42,950 nucleotides of DNA from Candidatus Hydrothermarchaeum profundi (GTDB lineage: Archaea > Hydrothermarchaeota > Hydrothermarchaeia > Hydrothermarchaeales > Hydrothermarchaeaceae), in NCBI GenBank assembly GCA_002011125.2, contig MTMF02000009.1:504045-546994 (forward strand), given 5' to 3'. Made by a program: the position numbers and the translations under genes. A model generated the notes under the pieces. The model saw only the letters and a list, made by a program, of their open reading frames with translations, ran no database searches and was not told where the DNA came from. Shown piece after piece: positions 32,000 to 39,242 of the stretch (its first letter is position 1; the number at the start of each line of letters is the position of its first letter).

Positions 32000-32246
32000 A
32001 TGTGCATTATACCTCCGGAAGTAGCAGATGCCTATGAAAAGGGGGGAGGTACCCCTGGGCAGGGAGTTCGACTGTAGAAACTGTGGAGAATCCGGGATAG
32101 TGAATGTGTGGAAGAACAAGCAACCGGTATGCCCAAAATGTGGCTTCCCTGATGTAATCCTAACTCCTGGCGGGACTCATATGCTTAATAGACCTATTTT
32201 CTGGTACAGGCTACAATGGTGGCTTTCCCATCTTCTCCTAAACTAG
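32000..32246 (+). pseudogene. Small zinc-ribbon protein, copy B, frameshifted at a G-run
   Basis: MCIIPPEVADAYEKG is read from ATG 32000. A run of six G (about 32041-32046; copy A has five at the equivalent place) then shifts the frame. In the next frame the protein continues GREFDCRNCGESGIVNVWKN and PVCPKCGFPDVILTPGGTHM, almost identical to copy A at 27059, and ends with a different tail at 32246. It could be a pseudogene, a sequencing error, or a phase-variable or slippage site. Confidence 0.7.
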
Positions 32247-32263
32247 ATTCCGCAAGATTTTTG

Positions 32264-32548
32264 ATGTTGGAAGGAGAAATTATTTTAAAAATGAAGTTGC
32301 TTTCCAAGGAAGAAAGGGAATATTTCGAGGACCTCGAGAAGAATTTCGACAGCCATGTGGAGAAGTACAGGGAAGAAAAGGAAAGGCAGCTGAAAGAAGG
32401 AAAGAGGAAAGAACTCGAGGAGGAACTCAGAGGCATAGAGGGTTACCTGGAAGGTATTTGGAGAGGAGAAATTTCTGACATCCAGGTAAATATCAGGTTC
32501 CATAGCGCTAAGTTACAGGTACTTAAAGAGGTTCTTGAAATTTGTTGA
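32264..32548 (+). CDS. Small charged, probably coiled-coil protein
   Basis: About 94 residues, dominated by heptad-like charged helix (YFEDLEKNFDSHVEKYREEK and RKELEEELRGIEGYLEGIW). The start is uncertain: ATG 32264, ATG 32291 (MKLLSKEERE), or further upstream at 32216. The last possibility overlaps the frameshifted zinc-ribbon gene. Its TGA overlaps the TTG start of the LRR gene, so the two are translationally linked. No family is recognised. Confidence 0.6.
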   Translation: MLEGEIILKMKLLSKEEREYFEDLEKNFDSHVEKYREEKERQLKEGKRKELEEELRGIEGYLEGIWRGEISDIQVNIRFHSAKLQVLKEVLEIC

Positions 32549-33387
32549 TAGAAAAAATGAAAGAACTCGACGAGAGTTTTATTTCGGGTGTAATTATAGA
32601 GGAACTCTGGAAAGACGAGGACAAGGTTGAACAACAGGGTAGTGGTTGGTTTTCCAGAGAGGGAGAGTGGAGTTGTAACCTTAGAGAGGTAAAAGTAGAC
32701 GATGTCAAGAAGCTCCGGGAGGGAGGCTACGAAGTATCTGCAACCTGCAACATGGAAATCCAAACAGCACAAGTATATTCCTTTGACCATCCCCCAAAAG
32801 AAGCTCTTGGACGGGTAACGGTAAAAGTAAACGAGGACCTCAAGGTGGAGGAGTTCGATTATAAATGGATGAGCGAAGCTTTGGGTGGGCGATGTGGCTA
32901 TAGCTTGGAAGAGATAACTGAGTGCAGGGACCTGCAGATGCTAGAGTTGGAATATCAGAAGCTCACCGAGCTACCTCCCGAGATAGGAGAGCTAAGGGAC
33001 CTTAGGTATCTGATTATAAGAGGTAATTCCCTAACTCAGCTTCCACCAGAGATAGGGAAGCTTAAAAACTTGGAGTATCTTGATTTATGCTTAAACCGCC
33101 TTACTGCTCTCCCAGCAGAAATAGGAGAGCTTCGAAGCTTGTGGAAGCTTGATTTAAGGAGCAACCAACTCACTCGTCTTCCAGTTGAGATCAGGAACTT
33201 AACAAATCTGAGGTATCTCTACCTAGGAAATAATAAATTCTCTAAGGATGAAAAATCAAGGATCAGGGAGTTCCTGCCGAGGTGCCGGGTTTCCTTCTGG
33301 TTCTGGGGACCGCATTACGGCGTGTTTTTAGGGAATTTGGATGAGGAGTTAGAGGAGTTAGAGGAATCATTCAGGAGGCACTCATAA
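32542..33387 (+). CDS. Leucine-rich repeat protein with unnamed N-terminal domain
   Basis: A 281-residue protein (from TTG 32542/32545, or ATG 32557). Residues about 1-115 form an unnamed domain that includes KKLREGGYEVSATCNMEIQ and LKVEEFDYKWM. Residues about 130-240 hold five 23-residue LRRs of the ELPPEIGEL type (LRDLRYLIIRGNSLTQLPPE is one). The C-terminus is aromatic then acidic (FWFWGPHYGVF, DEELEELEESF). No signal peptide. LRR arrays of this kind bind proteins. Its stop and the next gene's ATG overlap or abut, and that gene carries the same N-terminal domain without LRRs. Confidence 0.85.
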   Translation: MLIEKMKELDESFISGVIIEELWKDEDKVEQQGSGWFSREGEWSCNLREVKVDDVKKLREGGYEVSATCNMEIQTAQVYSFDHPPKEALGRVTVKVNEDLKVEEFDYKWMSEALGGRCGYSLEEITECRDLQMLELEYQKLTELPPEIGELRDLRYLIIRGNSLTQLPPEIGKLKNLEYLDLCLNRLTALPAEIGELRSLWKLDLRSNQLTRLPVEIRNLTNLRYLYLGNNKFSKDEKSRIREFLPRCRVSFWFWGPHYGVFLGNLDEELEELEESFRRHS

Positions 33388-33791
33388 TGAAAATGCTTAC
33401 AAAGGAAGTTATAGAGAAACTGGTACGCCGGGAGCTTGAAAAAGGTGAAAAGGAATTTGGGGAGTTATTCACAGCAGCTCAAGAAGGGAGGATAACTTGG
33501 GAGGAATTCAGGGATAAGAGCAGGACGCTACAAGGCTACGGCGTCTGGTGGAGCTCGGAGGCGCACTATTCCCTTGGAAAGGTGGAGGTAAACGAGGTCA
33601 ACGAGCTGGGAGATGGTCTCTATGAAATCTCCGCGACATGTGACATGTTTTACGAGAGCGGGCATATAGTCTGGGGTGAAGGAGGAGAACTCGAAGAGTA
33701 TGCCATAAGGCCTAAAAAAGCATCTGTAAAGATAAAGCTCAGGGTCAATGACGCTCTTAAGGTGGAGGAGTTCAACTTCCGGTGGATTTGA
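33387..33791 (+). CDS. Companion protein with the same unnamed domain, no LRR
   Basis: This 134-residue protein aligns with the N-terminal domain of the preceding LRR protein. Shared features are a helical start, LGKVEVNEVNELGDGLYEIS followed by ATCDMF, and LKVEEFNFRWI at the end, compared with GGYEVSATCNME and LKVEEFDYKWM upstream. It therefore behaves as a free-standing version of that domain. It is immediately followed (1 nt) by the propeller gene. Function unknown. Confidence 0.75.
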   Translation: MKMLTKEVIEKLVRRELEKGEKEFGELFTAAQEGRITWEEFRDKSRTLQGYGVWWSSEAHYSLGKVEVNEVNELGDGLYEISATCDMFYESGHIVWGEGGELEEYAIRPKKASVKIKLRVNDALKVEEFNFRWI

Positions 33792-33792
33792 A

Positions 33793-35205
33793 ATGAAATT
33801 AAGGTTGAAGGAATTGGAGAAAGCCGAGAACGTGACCATTGAGCTAGGCGATGACCTGGTCTGGGTGGGAGCAGAGAACGGCTTTTATAAAATAGACAGG
33901 GTAAGAAAGCAGGTATTGGAGAGGTTCCCTATAAGGGAGAGGGTTTTCCCGGAGAAGGAATCGGTAAGGGTGGCCATCGACGGCGACTGCGGGATACTTT
34001 GGCTCGCTGCCGAGGGGTGCGTGGTGAGGTTTGACGGGAGAGAACTCAGAAGGTTCACTCCTGAAGACGGGCTCCCAGAGGAGTCCCCTGACTGCATTGG
34101 AGTAGATGAGAGGGGAAGAGCATGGGTTGGCTACTCTGGGGTAATATGTTGGTTCGACGGAGCGAGATGGCACAGGGTGGAGCTGGAGTTCAAGCATTCC
34201 ACGTTCACCCCGGGTGCAGATGTAATAGGTTTCGATGGCATGGGCGGGGTATACGCGGCTGACACCCATGTGCTGTCCGTGGTTAAAGGAGAAACCTATG
34301 AGTGGGTGGTGCTTAATGAGGATTTCAACACGATTGATAGTGGCGACACTCCGGAATGCATTCACATAGCTGGTGATGGTTCGGTCTGGGTAGGCACATG
34401 GGGAAATGGAATGATAGTGGTAAAGGAAGGAGCCGTTAAAAGACTGGCTTCTGGGGGCTATGAGCGCGTTGAAAGTCCTCGGGGCATGAGAGAGGATTCA
34501 AAGGGCAATCTGTGGCTGTGCTGCAGTAGGAGCCTTTTCAGGATAGATAAATTTAAAATAGAGGAGTACAGCCTTAGGGGCAAGATACCCGGGGTTGTGG
34601 TAGACTTCAGGGTGGACAAGGATGGCAATTTCTGGCTTCTTACCAAGCCCGGCAACGAAGTGCTGGTGTTGCCGCAGAGGGAGATTCTCGCCCCATTGGA
34701 GGTGAGAGAAGCGAAGGGGAAATTTAGCGGGCTTCCCGTGGTGAGGGTAAGCGGTTTCGAGTATGTTGATGCTAGCTTGAATGCGGATTTCTGGAGCACG
34801 AAGGAGCACAAGAGGATGGCGAGGATATGCATGAAAAAGTCTTTCGGGCTTTTTTTGCGCAAACTTTGGCTGTTTTTGGGCATACGCCTAAGAAAGGTAA
34901 ACGAGGAAAAGCTGAGAGAAGCAGACGAGAAAGCCTTGGCTAAGCTCCGAGGGGAGGTAATGGAGGAGATGCTCAGGCTGGGGGAGAGGCTTAAGGAAAA
35001 AGGGCTGGAGAAGTGTCTGCGGGCTTTCATGGGTGCCCATGGCCTGGCAATCCCTGCCCTTGCGGAGAGGATAAAGTACAGAGGCAGGGATGCCTGGGTC
35101 TTCGCGGCTAACTGGGGGTTCGGTTCTATGGATTATAGTCACATAATCTTGGAGGTAATAGATGAAGAAACAGGTGAGACGCTGTTCTCTGAGAGATGTA
35201 GATGA
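33793..35205 (+). CDS. Beta-propeller (regulator-propeller-like) protein with unknown C-terminal domain
   Basis: 471 residues from ATG 33793; an upstream in-frame start at 33748 overlaps the previous gene and is less likely. The N-terminal ~310 residues contain repeated propeller blades: LVWVGAENGFYKID, ILWLAAEGCVVRFDG, RAWVGYSGVICWFDG, SVWVGTWGNGMIVVKEG, NLWLCCSRSLFRID and NFWLLTKPG. These resemble the Reg_prop blades of hybrid two-component sensors. There is no membrane segment or kinase. The C-terminal ~150 residues are basic then helical and end DYSHIILEVIDEETGETLFS. The final 35 nt recur in the relic at 23163. Confidence 0.8.
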   Translation: MKLRLKELEKAENVTIELGDDLVWVGAENGFYKIDRVRKQVLERFPIRERVFPEKESVRVAIDGDCGILWLAAEGCVVRFDGRELRRFTPEDGLPEESPDCIGVDERGRAWVGYSGVICWFDGARWHRVELEFKHSTFTPGADVIGFDGMGGVYAADTHVLSVVKGETYEWVVLNEDFNTIDSGDTPECIHIAGDGSVWVGTWGNGMIVVKEGAVKRLASGGYERVESPRGMREDSKGNLWLCCSRSLFRIDKFKIEEYSLRGKIPGVVVDFRVDKDGNFWLLTKPGNEVLVLPQREILAPLEVREAKGKFSGLPVVRVSGFEYVDASLNADFWSTKEHKRMARICMKKSFGLFLRKLWLFLGIRLRKVNEEKLREADEKALAKLRGEVMEEMLRLGERLKEKGLEKCLRAFMGAHGLAIPALAERIKYRGRDAWVFAANWGFGSMDYSHIILEVIDEETGETLFSERCR

Positions 35206-35245
35206 TGAGTAAGCAGGCGAGGATTAAAACCAGAAAGTGAAGGCG

Positions 35246-36781
35246 ATGACCCATAGGCCCCTTGAACCTGATGTGGAGAAGATGAAGGCAAAAGGAGATG
35301 TTGCAGGGCTGATAGAAGCCCTCAGCTATGGGGACCCCGAGATTCGGATAAAGGTCGTGGGGACTCTAGAGGAGATGGATGTCAAAAAGACAATAAAGCC
35401 CCTCCTACATGCCTTAAAGGACCCCAAGGTCGAGTACTGGGCGGAGTTGGTTCTGAGGAGAATCGTTAACCCCCAGGTGATTGAGCCTTTGATTCAGGCA
35501 TTGAAGGACGAGAATCAGCGGGTTCGCTGGCAAGCCAGCTTGCTCCTTGCGATAATAGGGGAACCCGCAGTAGGACCCTTAATAGAGGTCTTGGAGGATG
35601 AAAATCCAGATGCCAAGGAGTATGCCGCCTGGACTCTAGGGGAGCTCGAGGATAGAAGGGCGGTGAAACCTCTTATTAGGGCTTTAAAGGACGGGCATGG
35701 AGGGGTTCGGCGGAACGTTGCTATGGCTCTCGGGAAGATAGCAGATGAAAGAGCAGTGGAGGCGCTGATAGATACCCTGATGGACGAGGAGATGGAGGTT
35801 CGAGAGGAGGCAGCTCTGGCCCTGGGCAAAATAGGGGACGAAAGAGCCCTAAAACCCTTGCTTCTGCTCTTGGAGGAGGACGATGAGGAACTGCGAAAGG
35901 TTGTGGGAGAAGCCCTTGGAGGCTTAGGGAAGCCTGCGGTCGGGCCTTTAATCCAAGCCCTGGAAGATAAAGACGACAGTATTCGATACATAGCGGCGGT
36001 GGCCCTGGGATTGATAAAAGATGCTGGGGCGGTGAAGCCTCTTATCCGGGCCCTCGATGACCCCGTGCCCCGAGTCAGGTCAAGGGCAGCCCGGGCCTTG
36101 GGAAACATCGGTGACAAAAGAGCAAGAGAGCCTCTCCTCAAGGCCCTGAAGGACGGAGATGTGGAAGTAAGGCGGGACGCAGCAGATTCCCTTAGCAGGA
36201 TAGGGAGCACGGAGGTGGTGGAGGCCCTGGTTCAGGCACTGAAGGATGAGGATAAGTGGGTTCGGACGCATGCTGTCTGGGGGCTTGGCAGGATAAGGCG
36301 CGGGGGAGTAGTGGAGCCCCTTATTGGTGCTCTGAAAGATAGAGACGGGTGGGTCCGGTGGAGCGCCGTTCAAGCTCTGGGAGAATTAGGCGATAAAAGA
36401 GCCGTAGAGCCCCTGATACGCGCTTTGGAGGAAGACGAGGACGTTAGCGTTCGGAGCTTTGCTGCCATTGCTCTCGGGAAGATAGGGATGAAAGAAGCGA
36501 CAGGGGCTTTAATCAAGGCTCTAAAAGATAAAGACTGTGAGGTCAGATATTGGGCTGTGTGGGCTCTTGGAGAGATCAGAGGCAGGAAAGCCATAGAACC
36601 GCTAATCCAGGCGCTAAGGGATGATGACTGGGGTGTCAGGTCCGAGGCAGCCCGGGTTCTTGGAGAGATTGGAAGCAAGAAGGCTGTGGAGGCCCTGCGC
36701 AGAGCCCTGGAGGATGAGGATGAAGGGGTACGGCGCGCTGTGGAGGAGGGTCTTAGATTTTCGTCTCTGGAACTGAGGTGA
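35246..36781 (+). CDS. HEAT-repeat (PBS-lyase type) protein, 16 repeats
   Basis: 511 residues (514 if GTG 35237 is used) made almost entirely of about sixteen 31-residue HEAT-like units of the form AVEPLIRALKDxDxxVRxxAAxALGxIGD. This is the PBS lyase HEAT_2 class. It is an extended alpha-solenoid scaffold for protein binding; no catalytic domain is fused. It starts 40 nt after the propeller gene in the same direction. GC content is clearly higher than in the neighbouring small genes. Confidence 0.92.
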   Translation: MTHRPLEPDVEKMKAKGDVAGLIEALSYGDPEIRIKVVGTLEEMDVKKTIKPLLHALKDPKVEYWAELVLRRIVNPQVIEPLIQALKDENQRVRWQASLLLAIIGEPAVGPLIEVLEDENPDAKEYAAWTLGELEDRRAVKPLIRALKDGHGGVRRNVAMALGKIADERAVEALIDTLMDEEMEVREEAALALGKIGDERALKPLLLLLEEDDEELRKVVGEALGGLGKPAVGPLIQALEDKDDSIRYIAAVALGLIKDAGAVKPLIRALDDPVPRVRSRAARALGNIGDKRAREPLLKALKDGDVEVRRDAADSLSRIGSTEVVEALVQALKDEDKWVRTHAVWGLGRIRRGGVVEPLIGALKDRDGWVRWSAVQALGELGDKRAVEPLIRALEEDEDVSVRSFAAIALGKIGMKEATGALIKALKDKDCEVRYWAVWALGEIRGRKAIEPLIQALRDDDWGVRSEAARVLGEIGSKKAVEALRRALEDEDEGVRRAVEEGLRFSSLELR

Positions 36782-36834
36782 GATAGCATGCTGTAGGTTC
36801 TGCGTGGCAGGTACATATAGCGAGGGGTAATGAA

Positions 36835-37290
36835 ATGGGAAGGTTAATTTATGCTGGATTAAACGGAGAAGCCGTTTGGAAGTATGTCCCCATAGTTCAG
36901 GACAGCGAGCAATACAGGATTGCAGAGGAGCTTGGGATAGGGAGAATGGAATACCCCCTGAGCAGGGTCCCTTACTGCAGGCACAAGAAACATGAGGAAG
37001 AGGAGTGCCCGGAGGAGTGCGAGTGGGACGACTGCCCCTTCGCCGGAGATATACTGTTTCTTCGGAGGGATGACCTGCCAAGGCTCAAGAAAGCCCTGGA
37101 GCCGCACCTCGGGGAAATCGAGAAGTACGAGAAGGAGCGTGGAGACAGAGATTCCATCCGGGTTAGAAGGCTCATAAATCTTACAGAGAAATACCCAGAC
37201 ATCCACTTCTGGAGGATGGTGAAGGCAATTGTCGAGTATATGGAGAGAACGGACTTGGACGCTTATGAGTTCTGGGGAGAATACGAATGA
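36835..37290 (+). CDS. Unknown protein with cysteine/histidine cluster, 151 aa
   Basis: Not recognised. Residues about 45-70 contain YCRHKKHEEEECPEECEWDD followed by CPF, four cysteines plus histidines that could bind zinc. The rest is helical and charged (RLKKALEPHLGEIEKYEKER). It is co-directional with the HEAT gene upstream and an unknown gene 20 nt downstream, so it probably belongs to the same transcript. Confidence 0.65.
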   Translation: MGRLIYAGLNGEAVWKYVPIVQDSEQYRIAEELGIGRMEYPLSRVPYCRHKKHEEEECPEECEWDDCPFAGDILFLRRDDLPRLKKALEPHLGEIEKYEKERGDRDSIRVRRLINLTEKYPDIHFWRMVKAIVEYMERTDLDAYEFWGEYE

Positions 37291-37310
37291 CCCGTCCATG
37301 GTGAGGTAGC

Positions 37311-37760
37311 ATGGGGACGTACCACGCAATAGCTCCGGTTGACTGGTCCAAACTCTGGAGGGAGGTCATGCCCTCGTGGTACCGGTGCTTGAAGGGGAAA
37401 GACCTGAAAACCTTTGCAGACACTTTTGTCAAGGACCGGAGGGAGTACGATGATATCAACGATACCTTCTTCACGGAGGTGTTGGAGGAGTGGCATAGGG
37501 TATTGAAGACCCTGCCCGACGGGTGGCATGCTGACTTTGACTGGCTGTCCCGGTCAGGGATATTCCGTGCCTTCCGCTGCGAGGGGTACGCGCACCAGGA
37601 ATACATAGAGGAACTGGATGCAACGGACCTTCTAATCAATGCGGTGGTTCAGCACGCCGGGGTTGTGCTCTCTGGGAGAGACAGGTTTTCCTTCTCGCCC
37701 TATGACAGGTTCTATAGCAAGTTGCACGACTACCCAGAGATACAGGTGGGCTGGCACTAA
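37311..37760 (+). CDS. Unknown protein, 149 aa
   Basis: Not recognised. It starts MGTYHAIAPVDWSKLWREVM after GGTGAGGTAGC, and is rich in aromatic residues and aspartate (LPDGWHADFDWLSRSGIFRA). It ends 4 nt before the frameshifted gene at 37765. No membrane segment or known motif. Confidence 0.62.
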   Translation: MGTYHAIAPVDWSKLWREVMPSWYRCLKGKDLKTFADTFVKDRREYDDINDTFFTEVLEEWHRVLKTLPDGWHADFDWLSRSGIFRAFRCEGYAHQEYIEELDATDLLINAVVQHAGVVLSGRDRFSFSPYDRFYSKLHDYPEIQVGWH

Positions 37761-37764
37761 GAAC

Positions 37765-38123
37765 ATGTACTTCTTCCTCGACGTGCTGTTTCATCGAAGG
37801 GAGGTTAAAAAGGGATTCGTCTACGAGGACCGGGGCGTCGTGGATAAGGAAATCATTGACCTTTTGAGGTACCTGCTTTTTGGGTCCGCACCCTACCCGG
37901 GTCGATTCTCTGCCCCGCCGGTTGCGACTGGCCCTGGGGAAACATATGGATAATCCAGGGGTATCTCCTGCCCGGGGAGGCGAAAAAGCTGAGCTCCTAC
38001 TGGGCCGAGATAACCAAGCACATGAATCCGGAGGAGGACGAGCTTTCCACAATATTCTGCGACTGCGTACAGCGTTCAGCCAGGGCGAACGCAGGCTTAA
38101 TCACCCTTTATGATAGCTTGTAG
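37765..38123 (+). pseudogene. Frameshifted unknown gene
   Basis: From ATG 37765 the frame reads MYFFLDVLFHRREVKKGFVY and on to DLLRYLLFGSAPYPG. A one-base shift around 37890-37905 then leads into GSILCPAGCDWPWGNIWIIQ, GYLLPGEAKKLSSYWAEITK and a stop at 38123. Both halves have protein-like composition, so this was one gene of about 120 codons. It may be decayed or carry a sequencing error. Family unknown. Confidence 0.6.
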
Positions 38124-38322
38124 GAAAAACGGAAAACTTTTATCCTTCTTCAAAACGTCGAAGAATGTGGATGAGAGGTTCTCGACCGATTCGGTGGCAA
38201 TCCTCGTTTAGACGTAGAGACTCCCAGTTCTTCTGTTCATTACCTACAAAATCTGCGCACTTGATTGATAGAATCATAGTCCCCTAGCAACTTATAAGAA
38301 CTCTCGAGGAGTATAAAAGCCC

Positions 38323-38736
38323 ATGGGAAAAAACCTCCTTGTCAGCCTGAACCTGGGTTCTGCAATCGCCGGGGAAGCCGAGCCGGTTTACTTTGAAGAC
38401 CAGGAGCTAGAGGAGCTCAGGAGAGCTACTGGCAAAAAGCCTGGCTTCCGCTTTCTCCGGGAGGTGCTGTTCTCTCCCGCCTCCGAGGTGCCCCCTGAGA
38501 GCCTGCCGAGGCTTATCAGGGACTTAGCCGGGCTGTTGCTTCCCTACTACGGGCTCTCCCGGAGGAGCAGGGGCATCGTGATAGAGCTTATAACCAGGGC
38601 GGCGGACGCCATCGAAGAAAAAGATGCCCTCTGCCTCTGGGACAGCGACGCCGTGGGCAAGATAGACTATGAGAAGGCCGTAAAAAAGGTTGAAGATTTC
38701 TATCCAGAGAAGGAGAAGGGCAGGGACATAAAATAG
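38323..38736 (+). CDS. Unknown protein, 137 aa
   Basis: Not recognised. It has a mainly helical acidic sequence with an LIRDLAGLLLPYYGLSRRSR segment and an EKDALCLWDSDAVG turn. TATA-like CTTATAAGA (about 38290) lies 33 nt before ATG 38323, suggesting a near-leaderless transcript. It is followed after 10 nt by the VapB-like remnant. The 199 nt before it hold no gene. Confidence 0.6.
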   Translation: MGKNLLVSLNLGSAIAGEAEPVYFEDQELEELRRATGKKPGFRFLREVLFSPASEVPPESLPRLIRDLAGLLLPYYGLSRRSRGIVIELITRAADAIEEKDALCLWDSDAVGKIDYEKAVKKVEDFYPEKEKGRDIK

Positions 38737-38746
38737 GGTGATAAGT

Positions 38747-38848
38747 TTGAATATAACCATTAGAGATGTGGACGAAAAGGTCTTCAGGGAATTTAAGGCT
38801 GAGGCGATGAGGGATGGAACACGCCTTAGGGGAGCGCTAACAGATTGA
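38747..38848 (+). pseudogene. Truncated VapB-like antitoxin
   Basis: TTG 38747 opens MNITIRDVDEKVFREFKAEA and stops after 33 codons. The start matches ribbon-helix-helix VapB antitoxins of archaea, but the C-terminal helix that neutralises the toxin is missing. AGGGTGAT precedes the start. It lies next to the VapC remnant. Confidence 0.6.
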
Positions 38849-38870
38849 TGAGATACTTTATGGTGGTTAG

Positions 38871-39233
38871 ATGGCAGTGTTCATCGACTCCAGCGCGTTC
38901 ATAGCGTACTACAACAGAGGGACCTCCGCCACAGAGCCTCAGGGAATTAATAAAGAATTGCGTTAAGGGAGCCTTTGGGGAGTTCTTCACCTCTGACTAC
39001 GTGGTTCGAGAGGCAGTCACCGTAACGCTCCTTAAAACCGGCTTGAAGAGAGCCGTTGAACTCGGGGATTACCTATTAAACTCGGAGGTCACATTACTCG
39101 AAGTTGACGGAGACATCTTCAAAGAGGCTTGAGAGGAGTTCAAGACACCGAGGCTAAGCTTCACGGGATAGACAAGATTCTGACATTTGACAAGGGATTC
39201 AAAGGAATAAAAGGGATAAAAGCCATACTCTAG
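38871..39233 (+). pseudogene. Degraded VapC-like PIN-domain toxin
   Basis: MAVFIDSSAFIAYYNRG is a PIN-domain start with its first catalytic aspartate. After a frameshift and stop near 38960 it continues GAFGEFFTSDYVVREAVTVT and VELGDYLLNSEVTLLEVDGD. An in-frame TGA and a further shift plus deletion remove the central acidic region. The last piece, GIDKILTFDKGFKGIKGIKA, ends at 39233. Several lesions make it inactive. Confidence 0.8.
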
Positions 39234-39242
39234 GGAGTAATT

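Noticed and set aside
31582-32007. Minus-strand 141-codon frame with hydrophobic segments
   Set aside because: It lies mostly opposite the 79-residue plus-strand gene, which has a ribosome-binding site and a recognisable sequence pattern; the hydrophobic stretches come from antisense reading of charged codons.
33748-33792. Upstream start of the propeller gene
   Set aside because: It lies inside the preceding gene, with a low-complexity start; ATG 33793 directly follows that gene's stop.
35515-36816. Long minus-strand open frames opposite the HEAT gene
   Set aside because: Serine/arginine/alanine-rich antisense shadows of a repetitive GC-rich gene.
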